In this document: positions 1 through 7,330 of the stretch, piece after piece
Layout: each line of letters starts with the position of its first letter
Position numbering within the stretch: position 1 is the first letter of the stretch
DNA from: an uncultured Eubacteriales bacterium
Lineage (GTDB): Bacteria > Bacillota > Clostridia > Oscillospirales > Butyricicoccaceae
Assembly: GCA_905199135.1 (NCBI GenBank)
Contig: CAJKFC010000009.1
Span: 1 to 32,370, forward strand
Length of the DNA stretch: 32,370 nt
Reading direction: 5' to 3'
Program-made: the position numbers and the translations under genes
The notes under the pieces: generated by a model
Databases searched by the model: none
What the model was told of the DNA's origin: nothing
The model's input: only the letters and a program-made list of their open reading frames with translations

Positions 1-786
1 GGGCTGTGCGCCCGACATACCGCCGAGACCGGAGGAGACAAAGAGTCTGCCTGCGAGATTCTGACCCTCTTTGAGGTGGAGAATCTTTCTGCCGGCGTTG
101 AGAATTGTGTTGAATGTGCCGTGGACTATGCCCTGTGGGCCGATGTACATAAAGCCGCCTGCCGTCATCTGGCCGTAGTTGGCGACGCCCATCTCCTCGG
201 CCACCTCCCAGTCGTCGGCGTTGTCAAAGAGACCGACCATGAGGGCGTTTGTTATAATGACTCTCGGAGCCTCGGGACGGGAGGGGAAAAGTCCCACAGG
301 GTGTCCGCTGGCGATGACGAGGGTCTGATCTTCTGTGATTATCTCAAGGTATTTCTTTATGAGGCGGTACTGCATCCAGTTCTGGCAGACAGAGCCTGTC
401 TCGCCGTAGGTGACCAGCTCATAGGGGTAGAGAGCAGTCTCAAAGTCAAGATTGTTGTCTATCATGACCTGGATAGCCTTGCCGTCGGTGCATTTGCCCT
501 TGTATTCGTCTATCGGCTTGCCGTAGATTCGTCCGGCGGGACGGTAACGGTAGGCGTAGATGCGTCCGTAGGTGTAGAGCTCATTCAAAAACTCGGGAGC
601 CAGTTTCTCATGGAGATGCTCGGGCACATAGCGCAGAGCGTTTTTGAGAGCGACCTTTGTCTGAGCAGGAGTCAGACGGAAGCCTCTCGAGGGGGCACGG
701 CGTATACCCTCGACAAATTCGGGGTACTCGGGCAGCTCGTCGGGGAGCTTTATAGTCATGGCGTCATAGATGTTCTGATTTGTCAT
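1..786 (-). CDS. hutU: Urocanate hydratase, N-terminal part (cut by window edge)
   Basis: Urocanase adds water to urocanate to give imidazolonepropionate, the second step of histidine breakdown, using tightly bound NAD+ in the cytosol. Only the first 262 codons are present and the frame is open to base 1. Recognisable urocanase blocks are YGQMTAGGFMYIGPQGIVHG (near residue 205) and GLGGMSGAQP at the window edge. About 70-80 residues precede the part that aligns with the short (~550 aa) proteobacterial enzyme, so this looks like the longer form found in anaerobic Firmicutes (inference). The ATG at 786 is preceded by AAGGAGGA (798-791). It lies 39 bp downstream of hutH on the same strand, so the two are probably cotranscribed; the other hut genes would lie off the left edge. 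Confidence 0.93.
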   Translation of the reverse strand, partial: MTNQNIYDAMTIKLPDELPEYPEFVEGIRRAPSRGFRLTPAQTKVALKNALRYVPEHLHEKLAPEFLNELYTYGRIYAYRYRPAGRIYGKPIDEYKGKCTDGKAIQVMIDNNLDFETALYPYELVTYGETGSVCQNWMQYRLIKKYLEIITEDQTLVIASGHPVGLFPSRPEAPRVIITNALMVGLFDNADDWEVAEEMGVANYGQMTAGGFMYIGPQGIVHGTFNTILNAGRKILHLKEGQNLAGRLFVSSGLGGMSGAQP

Positions 787-825
787 GGTATCCTCCTTAC
801 ATTATATAATATAACGGTGTGTTTG

Positions 826-2352
826 CTATTTGAGGGCGCCTATCGCCTGCTCGACGACGGCTACCACCTCGCCGTTCTTGACCATTCTGTCAAACTTGGC
901 AAGCTCAGTATACATGACCCTGTCCTCCTTGACGGGGAAAACAGATTTTCTGATGTGTTTGTAGAGGGCGTCTGTGGCAGTTGCCAGCTTGTCTTCGCCT
1001 CTGAAATAGATGCCCTGGCTTGCGCAGAAAAGCTCGATGCCGAGAACTTTCTGAACATTGTCGAGAACCATTCTGGCCTTTCTTGCGGCCGTTGTGCCCA
1101 TGCTGACATGGTCTTCCTGGTTGGCGCTGGAGGGAATGCTGTCGACGCTGGCAGGATGGCAGTATACCTTATTTTCCGAAACCATGGATGCAGCCGAGTA
1201 CTGGACAATCATAAAGCCCGAGTTGACGCCGCCGTCCTCTGTGAGGAATGCGGGCAGACCTGCCGAAAGCTGGGGATTGACAAGTCTCTCTGTTCTTCTC
1301 TCGGAGATGTTGGAAAGCTCTGCCATGGCTATTGCCAAAAAGTCCATGGCCAGTGCCATAGGCTGACCGTGGAAGTTGCCTGCCGAGATTACATCGTCTT
1401 CGTCGGAGAACACGATGGGGTTGTCGGTTACGGCGTTTATCTCGCGCTCGACGGCGGCGTAGACATAGTCTATGGCGTCGCGGCTTGCGCCGTGTACCTG
1501 GGGAGCGCAGCGGAGGGAGTAGGCGTCCTGCACCTTGCCCGGCTGAACTCTTGCCGAGAGCTTGCTGTCCTCAAGCAGTCTTGCCATGTTCTCGGCGCTC
1601 TCTATCTGACCTTTGTGACCTCTGACGAGATGTACCTTGGGATCAAAAGCCTTTGTTATGGCGTTTAAAGCTTCGCCTGTCATAGCGAGAGCGATGTCGG
1701 CAGTCTTTGCCAGAAGTCTTGCGTCGTGGCACAGAAGAGCCGCCATGGAGGTCATGATCTGTGTGCCGTTGATGAGGGCGAGACCCTCTTTTGCAGAGAG
1801 CTCGATGGTGTTAATGCCTGCCTTTTCCATGGCAGCCTTACCGCTCATGACTTCGCCCTTGTATTCGGCTTCGCCTTCGCCCAGCATTACGAGAACGATG
1901 TGGGAGAGAGGAGCAAGGTCGCCGCTGGCGCCAAGAGAGCCTTTCTGAGGAACGACGGGGTGAACGCCCTTGTTGAGCATATTTACAAGTGTCTCAAGTG
2001 TCTCGAGTCTTACGCCGGAATTGCCCCTTGCCAGAGCGTTTATGCGCAGAAGCATTGCGCCGCGTACAACCTCGGTGGGATAAGGATCACCCATGCCGCA
2101 GGAGTGGGATATGATGAGGTTTTTTTGAAGAGCAGCCGTATCCTCTCTGGGGATAAACCTGTCGGAAAATTTTCCGAAGCCTGTGGTCAGACCGTAGATT
2201 ATCTCGCCCTTTTCAAGCTTTTCGTCCACATAGGCTCTCGCCTTGTTGACGGCAGCTATCGCTTTTTCCGAAAGAGCGATGGTTTCGAAATTTCTTGCAA
2301 CTTTGACCACATCACCTATGGTGAGATGGCCATCTTCAATAATAATAGACAT
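826..2352 (-). CDS. hutH: Histidine ammonia-lyase
   Basis: Removes ammonia from L-histidine to form urocanate, the first step of histidine degradation. The 508 aa length is typical. The self-cyclising triad that forms the MIO electrophile is A142-S143-G144 within GSLGASGDLAPLSH, and the catalytic tyrosine is Y53 in YGLTTGFG; both numbers match the Pseudomonas putida enzyme. The frame is open 21 codons further upstream, but the ATG at 2352 was chosen because GGAGGT (2362-2357) sits just before it, the protein then begins like the family, and the longer version would overlap the promoter. First gene of a hutH-hutU unit, driven by a promoter that shares its -35 box with the divergent nadE promoter. 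Confidence 0.96.
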   Translation of the reverse strand: MSIIIEDGHLTIGDVVKVARNFETIALSEKAIAAVNKARAYVDEKLEKGEIIYGLTTGFGKFSDRFIPREDTAALQKNLIISHSCGMGDPYPTEVVRGAMLLRINALARGNSGVRLETLETLVNMLNKGVHPVVPQKGSLGASGDLAPLSHIVLVMLGEGEAEYKGEVMSGKAAMEKAGINTIELSAKEGLALINGTQIMTSMAALLCHDARLLAKTADIALAMTGEALNAITKAFDPKVHLVRGHKGQIESAENMARLLEDSKLSARVQPGKVQDAYSLRCAPQVHGASRDAIDYVYAAVEREINAVTDNPIVFSDEDDVISAGNFHGQPMALAMDFLAIAMAELSNISERRTERLVNPQLSAGLPAFLTEDGGVNSGFMIVQYSAASMVSENKVYCHPASVDSIPSSANQEDHVSMGTTAARKARMVLDNVQKVLGIELFCASQGIYFRGEDKLATATDALYKHIRKSVFPVKEDRVMYTELAKFDRMVKNGEVVAVVEQAIGALK

Positions 2353-2386
2353 AGATACCTCCGTATATGAATTTTCACTACAAATA

Positions 2387-2415
2387 ATTATATCATTTAT
2401 TGAATGTACTTGCAA
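2387..2415 (-). promoter_or_regulatory. hutH promoter (sigma-A type), sharing its -35 with nadE
   Basis: On the minus strand the -35 TTGCAA (2415-2410), a 17-bp spacer and the -10 TATAAT (2392-2387) form a near-consensus promoter about 35 bp upstream of the hutH start. TTGCAA is its own reverse complement, so the same six bases also form the -35 of the opposite promoter. Confidence 0.75.
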
Positions 2416-2438
2416 TGCTTTTTGTTTTTTGGTATTAT
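2410..2438 (+). promoter_or_regulatory. nadE promoter (sigma-A type)
   Basis: The -35 TTGCAA (2410-2415), a 17-bp spacer and the -10 TATTAT (2433-2438) give a predicted transcription start near 2445, so a leader of about 75 nt. Another TATAAT at 2480-2485 has no recognisable -35. Confidence 0.65.
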
Positions 2439-2461
2439 AATATGTGTAAAATCAATAAAAG

Positions 2462-2478
2462 ACCATATGATATATGGT
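2462..2478. promoter_or_regulatory. Perfect inverted repeat in the nadE leader (candidate operator)
   Basis: ACCATAT-GAT-ATATGGT is a perfect 7-3-7 inverted repeat between the predicted nadE transcription start and its ribosome binding site. It abuts a TATAAT at 2480. The binding protein is unknown; a regulator of NAD synthesis is a reasonable guess. Confidence 0.45.
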
Positions 2479-2519
2479 GTATAATTACTATATGAAATTC
2501 AATCTCGGGAGGGAAGACG

Positions 2520-4139
2520 ATGAACAGCGTCAGAGTTATGGCTTTTGTGCCCAAAGTCTTTTTGGGCAGCCCCTATCTCAACGGGGCAAAGATATGCGAC
2601 TGCATAGAGCAGGCCAAGTCCAAAAGGGCGGACATGGTGCTCTTTCCGAAAAACTGCCTGAGGGGGGATTCGCTGGGAGATCTGGCCCATTTTCCCGATA
2701 TGGAGGAGGCCGAGGAAATCGCCCTCGATCTGGTGCTCAAGGCCTCGGAGAGCTTTTCGGGCGGCATAGTTTTTGGTAAAGATGAAAACCATTTGTATAT
2801 AAGAGGCGGAGTTATACAAAAAGTGTTTGAAAATGAGCCTGCCCTCATAGACGGAGTGCAGTACATTTCGGCGGCGAACCCCGCCGAGGCGCTGGGACTT
2901 TACAAGACGGAAAATCAGATAAAGCAGATGAGCCTTCTCTGCCCCGTGGTCTACGCAGGCGCCGGCTACGGCGAAAGCACCACCGATTATGTGCCCGACG
3001 GAGTGGCGATAATAGCTGAAAAGGGTGAGACAATGGCGCTCTGCAAGGGCGTTTACGGGGAAAATTACGGCAAAATCGCCGATTTTTCCATGATAATGGC
3101 CGAGGTGACACCTCTGTATCAGCCGGTTGGCAGACCCAAGATATATGACTATGAGCCTCCCATGACCGAGAAATGCCCCTATCTGCCAAAAAGCAAGGCT
3201 CTTTACGACGAGTTCGCAAGGGATATCTTCCACATTCAGGTGGCGGGTCTTGTCAGAAGAATGGATCACATAAACGCCAAAACGGCGGTGGTGGCCGTTT
3301 CGGGCGGTCTCGACAGTGCCCTTGCAATACTTGTGTCCAAGCAGGCTGTAAAGCTTTTGAACCTTCCCGAGGAGGCCCTCATGGCCATAACCATGCCCTG
3401 CTTCGGAACGACGGGCAGAACCCTTAAAAACGCCATAGGACTTATGAAGGCGGCTACGCCCAACAACAGGATAATAAAGATAGGCGATTCGGTGGAAAAA
3501 CATTTTGAGGACATCGGCCACGACAAGAACGATTACAGCGTGGTATTTGAAAACGCCCAGGCCAGAGAGCGCACACAGATAGGCCTCGACCTTGCCAACA
3601 AGCACGGCGGCGTATTTGTCGGCACGGGCGACCTCTCCGAGCTGTGCCTCGGCTTTACCACCTATGCGGGCGACCATATGTCGATGTACGGCGTCAACGG
3701 CGGACTGCCCAAGACAATGGTGAGATTTGTCACGAATTATCTCGCAGACAGCGGCATGTTCAAAGAGGAGGCCCCCTTCCTCAAAGATATTCTCGACACC
3801 CCCATCTCCCCCGAGCTGCTTCCCCCCAGCGACGATGTCATGAGCCAGAAAACCGAGAAGATCCTCGGCTCCTATCAGCTCCACGACTATGTGATATATC
3901 ATTTTATGAACGGAAAATCCTCAAAGGAGATAAAGAAAGCCGCCCTCGAGACCTTCGGCGGCGAATTTGCGGCAGAGGATATAGAGAGAACTCTCTCCAC
4001 CTTCTTCCGCCGCTTTGTAAGCCAGCAGTTCAAGAGAAACTGCTGCCCCGACGGAATGTCGGTTCTGGGAATGTCGGTGTCGCCGAGAGGCGGACTCGAT
4101 ATGCCGTCCGACATGCTGTCCGATGTATTTTTGAAATAA
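2520..4139 (+). CDS. nadE: NAD+ synthetase with degenerate, shortened glutaminase domain
   Basis: Amidates nicotinic acid adenine dinucleotide to NAD+ using ATP. The layout is that of the glutamine-dependent enzyme: an N-terminal nitrilase-like domain (1 to about 210) and a C-terminal synthetase (about 225-539) with the ATP PP-loop SGGLDS at 261-266 and blocks such as GTGDLSELCLGFTTY. The glutaminase half is damaged. The catalytic Glu of the FPEL motif is Lys44 (FPKNCLRGDS), and the stretch that should hold the catalytic Lys and the Cys (EICED motif) is collapsed, so GGIVFGK runs within about 60 residues into VVYAGAGYGESTTD. Length is 539 aa, against about 640-680 for the complete enzyme. It probably uses free ammonia (inference). 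The ribosome binding site GGGAGGG (2507-2513) fixes the start. Transcribed alone, ending at the terminator at 4153. Confidence 0.9.
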   Translation: MNSVRVMAFVPKVFLGSPYLNGAKICDCIEQAKSKRADMVLFPKNCLRGDSLGDLAHFPDMEEAEEIALDLVLKASESFSGGIVFGKDENHLYIRGGVIQKVFENEPALIDGVQYISAANPAEALGLYKTENQIKQMSLLCPVVYAGAGYGESTTDYVPDGVAIIAEKGETMALCKGVYGENYGKIADFSMIMAEVTPLYQPVGRPKIYDYEPPMTEKCPYLPKSKALYDEFARDIFHIQVAGLVRRMDHINAKTAVVAVSGGLDSALAILVSKQAVKLLNLPEEALMAITMPCFGTTGRTLKNAIGLMKAATPNNRIIKIGDSVEKHFEDIGHDKNDYSVVFENAQARERTQIGLDLANKHGGVFVGTGDLSELCLGFTTYAGDHMSMYGVNGGLPKTMVRFVTNYLADSGMFKEEAPFLKDILDTPISPELLPPSDDVMSQKTEKILGSYQLHDYVIYHFMNGKSSKEIKKAALETFGGEFAAEDIERTLSTFFRRFVSQQFKRNCCPDGMSVLGMSVSPRGGLDMPSDMLSDVFLK

Positions 4140-4152
4140 TAAGATAAAAAAT

Positions 4153-4182
4153 AAAAGGCGGATCTTTCCGCCTTTTATTTTT
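4153..4182. terminator. Bidirectional intrinsic terminator
   Basis: The stem AAAAGGCGG / CCGCCTTTT (4153-4161 with 4168-4176) has a 6-nt loop and is followed by T-rich sequence on both strands. It lies between the convergent ends of nadE and the lipoprotein gene. Confidence 0.85.
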
Positions 4183-4750
4183 ATTCTGTGAATACCGCGT
4201 CCAAAAGCAGCAGGGAGCCGTCTTTGCCGCTCATGTGGGGTGTGAGACACACCGTATCGCCGCCTATGTTCTCATAGCTTATGCCGATGTTCGGTATTGT
4301 CTCGGGAAACTCCATCGAAAGGACAAAGGGATTGTCACTGGGAAAATCCTCCTGCAGATAGAGCTCTCCCGTCACCTTGAAGGTGGAAGAGTTTTCGGCA
4401 GTGTCGACCCATTCCAGCGTCACGACCCTGAGGTTTTTGACAGGGGCGTCGGTGGTTATCACGGCGTCGGTCAGGTATTCCGAATCTTCGACCTTAAAAG
4501 ATGTGTAGCCGCTTTCGTCTTTGAGGAATTCCTCGTCGGCGTAGTCTATGGAAAATGTCGCCATTTTGCCGATAATATCGGAGCTTTCGCTTTCGGTCTC
4601 CTGCTCGGTATCCTTTTCGGGTTCTTTTTCGGTCTCCGAAACGGTGGTTTCGGCTGTGGTTTCAGCGGTGGTTTCGCCCTTATCCCTTGTGCAGCCCGAA
4701 AGAGCAAAGGCGAGGGAGAGGACGAGAGAATATAAAATAAGTTTTTTCAT
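4181..4750 (-). CDS. Putative lipoprotein of unknown function
   Basis: A 189 aa protein with a type II signal peptide: KK, a hydrophobic core and the lipobox LSGC, putting the lipidated Cys at about residue 19. A Thr/Glu/Ser-rich, strongly acidic linker follows (about 25-58), typical of a tether holding a domain off the membrane. The C-terminal 130 residues are probably beta-rich and match no family I recognise. The start at 4750 has AGGAGG just upstream. It is a single gene with its own promoter (4783-4811), ending at the terminator shared with nadE. Surface location is predicted; function is unknown. Confidence 0.85.
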   Translation of the reverse strand: MKKLILYSLVLSLAFALSGCTRDKGETTAETTAETTVSETEKEPEKDTEQETESESSDIIGKMATFSIDYADEEFLKDESGYTSFKVEDSEYLTDAVITTDAPVKNLRVVTLEWVDTAENSSTFKVTGELYLQEDFPSDNPFVLSMEFPETIPNIGISYENIGGDTVCLTPHMSGKDGSLLLLDAVFTE

Positions 4751-4782
4751 GGCTTTACCTCCTGAAGATTAGACTTTTGGAA

Positions 4783-4811
4783 ATAATAAAATGTTCCGGC
4801 GGTTTTGCCAA
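4783..4811 (-). promoter_or_regulatory. Promoter of the lipoprotein gene
   Basis: On the minus strand TTGGCA (4811-4806), 17 bp and TATTAT (4788-4783) precede the lipoprotein start by about 35 bp. Confidence 0.65.
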
Positions 4812-4918
4812 AATAAAAAGTCAAAATGAGGATAAAATATTTGAAGTTCGAAAAAATGCGGTTTTTATCCTGAAAAGGGGAGAAATGCCATTAAAATATG
4901 GATTTATTGTGTATAATT

Positions 4919-4935
4919 GGTAAAAAGCTTTTACC
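4919..4935. promoter_or_regulatory. Inverted repeat upstream of the V-ATPase promoter
   Basis: GGTAAAA-AGC-TTTTACC is a perfect 7-3-7 inverted repeat about 40 bp upstream of the V-ATPase -35 box. It directly follows a TATAAT at 4912-4917 that lacks a good -35. It could be an operator. The rest of 4812-4973 is AT-rich with no gene I can support. Confidence 0.3.
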
Positions 4936-4973
4936 TGATATGGATAATATTACTGCAAAAAGACCAAAATCCT

Positions 4974-5002
4974 TTGACATATAGAATGGAAAGTGATATA
5001 AT
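4974..5002 (+). promoter_or_regulatory. Consensus promoter of the V-type ATPase operon
   Basis: TTGACA (4974-4979), exactly 17 bp, then TATAAT (4997-5002): a perfect sigma-A consensus. Predicted start is about 5009-5010, leaving roughly 11 nt before the ribosome binding site at 5021. Confidence 0.9.
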
Positions 5003-5020
5003 TATGACGATATACAGATC

Positions 5021-5038
5021 AGGAGGTGTGTTGTTACG
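5021..5038 (+). promoter_or_regulatory. Strong ribosome binding site without a usable standard start codon
   Basis: AGGAGGTG (5021-5028) is the first such site in the transcript. The nearby GTG (5028) and TTG (5031) are both in a frame that ends at TAA 5046-5048. The frame of the ATPase subunit has GTT (5030, 5033) and ACG (5036) at the right distance, while its first ATG lies at 5063, about 35 nt away. Confidence 0.6.
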
Positions 5039-5062
5039 GAAAAAGTAAGCGGAACAAAAGAG

Positions 5063-5362
5063 ATGATAGACTTCATAAGAAGCGCAGAAAAAGAGGCGGC
5101 CGAAATCGTGGAAAATACCCGCCTTGAGTGTTCCGACAGGGAAAAGCAGGCCATGTCAGAAGCGGCCGAGCTCATGGAAAAGACAAGACAGCAGGCCGCC
5201 GAAAACCGAAAGGCCGCCGTGGAAAAAGCCGAAAAGGAGCTTTCCGAAAAGGCGGAGGAGCAGAGAAACATCGCCCTCAAAGAGGCGGAGCAGCTTGAGA
5301 AAAAGGCCATGAGGCGTTTTGAAGAGGCCGTGGAATACTGCTGCCGAAAGGTTGTGGAGTAA
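5063..5362 (+). CDS. ntpF: V-type ATPase peripheral stalk subunit G/H (NtpF/AhaH)
   Basis: A small coiled-coil protein, 99 aa from the first ATG and almost wholly Lys/Glu/Ala/Arg, with heptad-like runs. It pairs with subunit E to form the peripheral stalk of V/A-type ATPases. Assignment rests on composition and position: first in an F-I-K-E-C-G-A-B-D series as in Enterococcus hirae. The start is doubtful. The frame stays open upstream (VTEKVSGTKE before MIDF), that stretch looks like the usual N-terminus of the family, and the strong ribosome binding site at 5021 suits a start near 5033-5036, where only GTT or ACG codons exist. Translation may therefore begin at a non-standard codon. Its stop overlaps the ntpI start (TAATG). 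Confidence 0.85.
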   Translation: MIDFIRSAEKEAAEIVENTRLECSDREKQAMSEAAELMEKTRQQAAENRKAAVEKAEKELSEKAEEQRNIALKEAEQLEKKAMRRFEEAVEYCCRKVVE

Positions 5363-7305
5363 TGGCAATAGTCGCGATGAAAAAAGTCAGGGCTTTTGTG
5401 CCGATAAAATACAGGCGCGAGGCTCTGCAAAAGATATACGCTCTGGGAAATGTGGAGATATCCCCGGTTTCCAAGGAGCAGCTCATTTCGGAGTTTGAAA
5501 GCCTTCAGAAAAGGGCCGAGAGCACCAACGCCGAAAGGCATAAAAATGAGATAAAGCAGGCTCTTGAAATACTCTCCCACCATGTGGAGAGGGGCAAAAA
5601 GGCCTTAGGCGGGAAGCAGACCGTCACCGAAAAGGAGCTTTTTGACGAAAAGGACATGGATAAGGCCCTGTCCATCGCCCACGAGATAAAGAGACTTCAA
5701 AGCCGTATGGATACCCTTGCAGACGACGGCAGAAGGCTCAAAAGCGAGATGGAATATCTCGCCTTTTGGGAAAAGCTCGATGTGCCTTTGGAGCTTTGCG
5801 AAACGGCAAGAACAGAGATAGTAAAGGGCACACTGCCCATGGGCGCCGATATTGATAAGCTTGAGGAAAAGCTCGAAGAGATAAAGGGAGCTGACCTCTT
5901 AGTCATAGAAAAGGGCAAGGAGCAGACGGCGTGCCTTTTGATATGTCACAAAAAGAGCCTCGACAAGGCCATGGAAACCGTCCGAAAGGCGGGATTTTCC
6001 AGGGAAGATTTCTCGGGCTTTAAGGGCACGGCGTCGGAAAATATCGAAAAATGCCGCAAAAAGCTCTCTGAGAACGAGATGGAGCGCAAGAGCTGCATAG
6101 ATGAGATAAAAAAGACAGGCAATGTCTACGACCTTTTGGAAAAGGCCTGCGACGCCTATTCAATAGAGCAGACAAGAGACGAGCTGCTGTCGGGTATTGT
6201 GTATACAAAGCGCACCGCCGCCCTTTCGGGCTATGTTGCGGCCGAGGACGCCGCCGCTTTGGAAAGCGTTCTGGACAGATACAGCGCCGTTTACAGCATA
6301 ACAGACCCCGAGGAGGGGGATTTCCCGCCGACGGTGCTCAAATCAAAGGGCATCGCCCAGTGCATGAACCCCGTCACCGAGATGTACGGCATGCCCAAAT
6401 ACGACAGCAAGATAGACCCCAACATACCCCAGTTCCCATTTTATGTGGTGTTCTTCGGGGCGATAATGGCGGATTTTGTCTACGGACTCATTATAACTTT
6501 GGGCTGTATAGCAGGGCTTAAGATTTTAAAGCCCAAAAAGAACAGCTCCATGTACAATCTTTTGAAACTGTTCACCTTCGGCGGAATCGCCACAATGTTC
6601 TTCGGAATACTGACGGGCTCATATCTGGGAGACCTTGTGACGGTGTTCAGTTCGACATTTTTAGGCAAGGAGATAACCGTGCCGCCCCTGTGGTTCAGCC
6701 CCATAGAGGAGCCCATGAAGATGCTCATCTTCTCGATGGTCCTCGGAGGGGTGCAGATAGTGACAGGCATGGGAGTTGCCGCCGTGAGAATGATAAAGAA
6801 CGGCAAGATATGGGACGCCGTATTCGATGTTGGCTCATGGTATGTAATATTCATAGGTCTGGGACTTATGGGTCTCGGCTTTGAAAAGTGGTATTATGTA
6901 TCCCTTTTCGGTGTGGCGGTGCTGCTCCTTACGGGCGGCAGACACAAAAAGGGCATTTTCGGAAAGCTGACGGGAGGTCTCGGAAGCCTTTACAATGTGA
7001 CGGGCTATGTGTCCGACCTTCTGAGCTACTCGAGAATCATGGCGCTGGGACTTTCGGGCGCCGTCGTCGGCTCGGTGGTCAACAAGATGGGCGCCATGGG
7101 CGGAGGCGGAGTGTTCGGAGCTCTGCTTTTGATATTCGCCGTGGTGATAGGCCATACCTTTAACCTGGCCATATCGGTGCTGGGCGCATATGTCCACACC
7201 TCGAGGCTTCAGTACATTGAGTTCTTCGGCAGGTTCTATGAGGACGGCGGAAGAATCATGAAGCCCCTTGAAAACAAGACAAAATATGTAAATATAAAAG
7301 AATAA
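5362..7305 (+). CDS. ntpI: V-type ATPase membrane stator subunit I (a-subunit)
   Basis: This 647 aa protein forms the ion half-channels next to the proteolipid ring and anchors the peripheral stalks. Residues 1 to about 340 are hydrophilic with long helical hairpins. From about residue 355 come seven or eight membrane segments starting near FYVVFFGAIMADFVYGL. Typical family blocks include LLSYSRIMALGLSGAVVGSV and FNLAISVLGAYVHTSRLQY near the end; the essential arginine is expected to lie in this C-terminal part (family knowledge). The length is normal. Translationally coupled to ntpF by a 1-nt overlap, with ntpK 25 bp downstream. Confidence 0.95.
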   Translation: MAIVAMKKVRAFVPIKYRREALQKIYALGNVEISPVSKEQLISEFESLQKRAESTNAERHKNEIKQALEILSHHVERGKKALGGKQTVTEKELFDEKDMDKALSIAHEIKRLQSRMDTLADDGRRLKSEMEYLAFWEKLDVPLELCETARTEIVKGTLPMGADIDKLEEKLEEIKGADLLVIEKGKEQTACLLICHKKSLDKAMETVRKAGFSREDFSGFKGTASENIEKCRKKLSENEMERKSCIDEIKKTGNVYDLLEKACDAYSIEQTRDELLSGIVYTKRTAALSGYVAAEDAAALESVLDRYSAVYSITDPEEGDFPPTVLKSKGIAQCMNPVTEMYGMPKYDSKIDPNIPQFPFYVVFFGAIMADFVYGLIITLGCIAGLKILKPKKNSSMYNLLKLFTFGGIATMFFGILTGSYLGDLVTVFSSTFLGKEITVPPLWFSPIEEPMKMLIFSMVLGGVQIVTGMGVAAVRMIKNGKIWDAVFDVGSWYVIFIGLGLMGLGFEKWYYVSLFGVAVLLLTGGRHKKGIFGKLTGGLGSLYNVTGYVSDLLSYSRIMALGLSGAVVGSVVNKMGAMGGGGVFGALLLIFAVVIGHTFNLAISVLGAYVHTSRLQYIEFFGRFYEDGGRIMKPLENKTKYVNIKE

Positions 7306-7330
7306 ATAAAGAAAGACGAGGTATTTTATC

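Noticed and set aside
76..1668. Long open frame (530 codons) on the plus strand opposite hutU and hutH
   Set aside because: It spans both genes antisense and has no family resemblance; the minus-strand proteins are unmistakable. The openness is a by-product of codon use.
2353..2415. Upstream extension of hutH by 21 codons
   Set aside because: The extension overlaps the promoter elements and lacks a binding site; ATG 2352 has GGAGGT and gives family numbering for the MIO triad.
2499..3902. Long open frame (467 codons) on the minus strand opposite nadE
   Set aside because: Antisense to a clear NAD+ synthetase, His/Tyr-rich translation typical of a shadow frame, no ribosome binding site.
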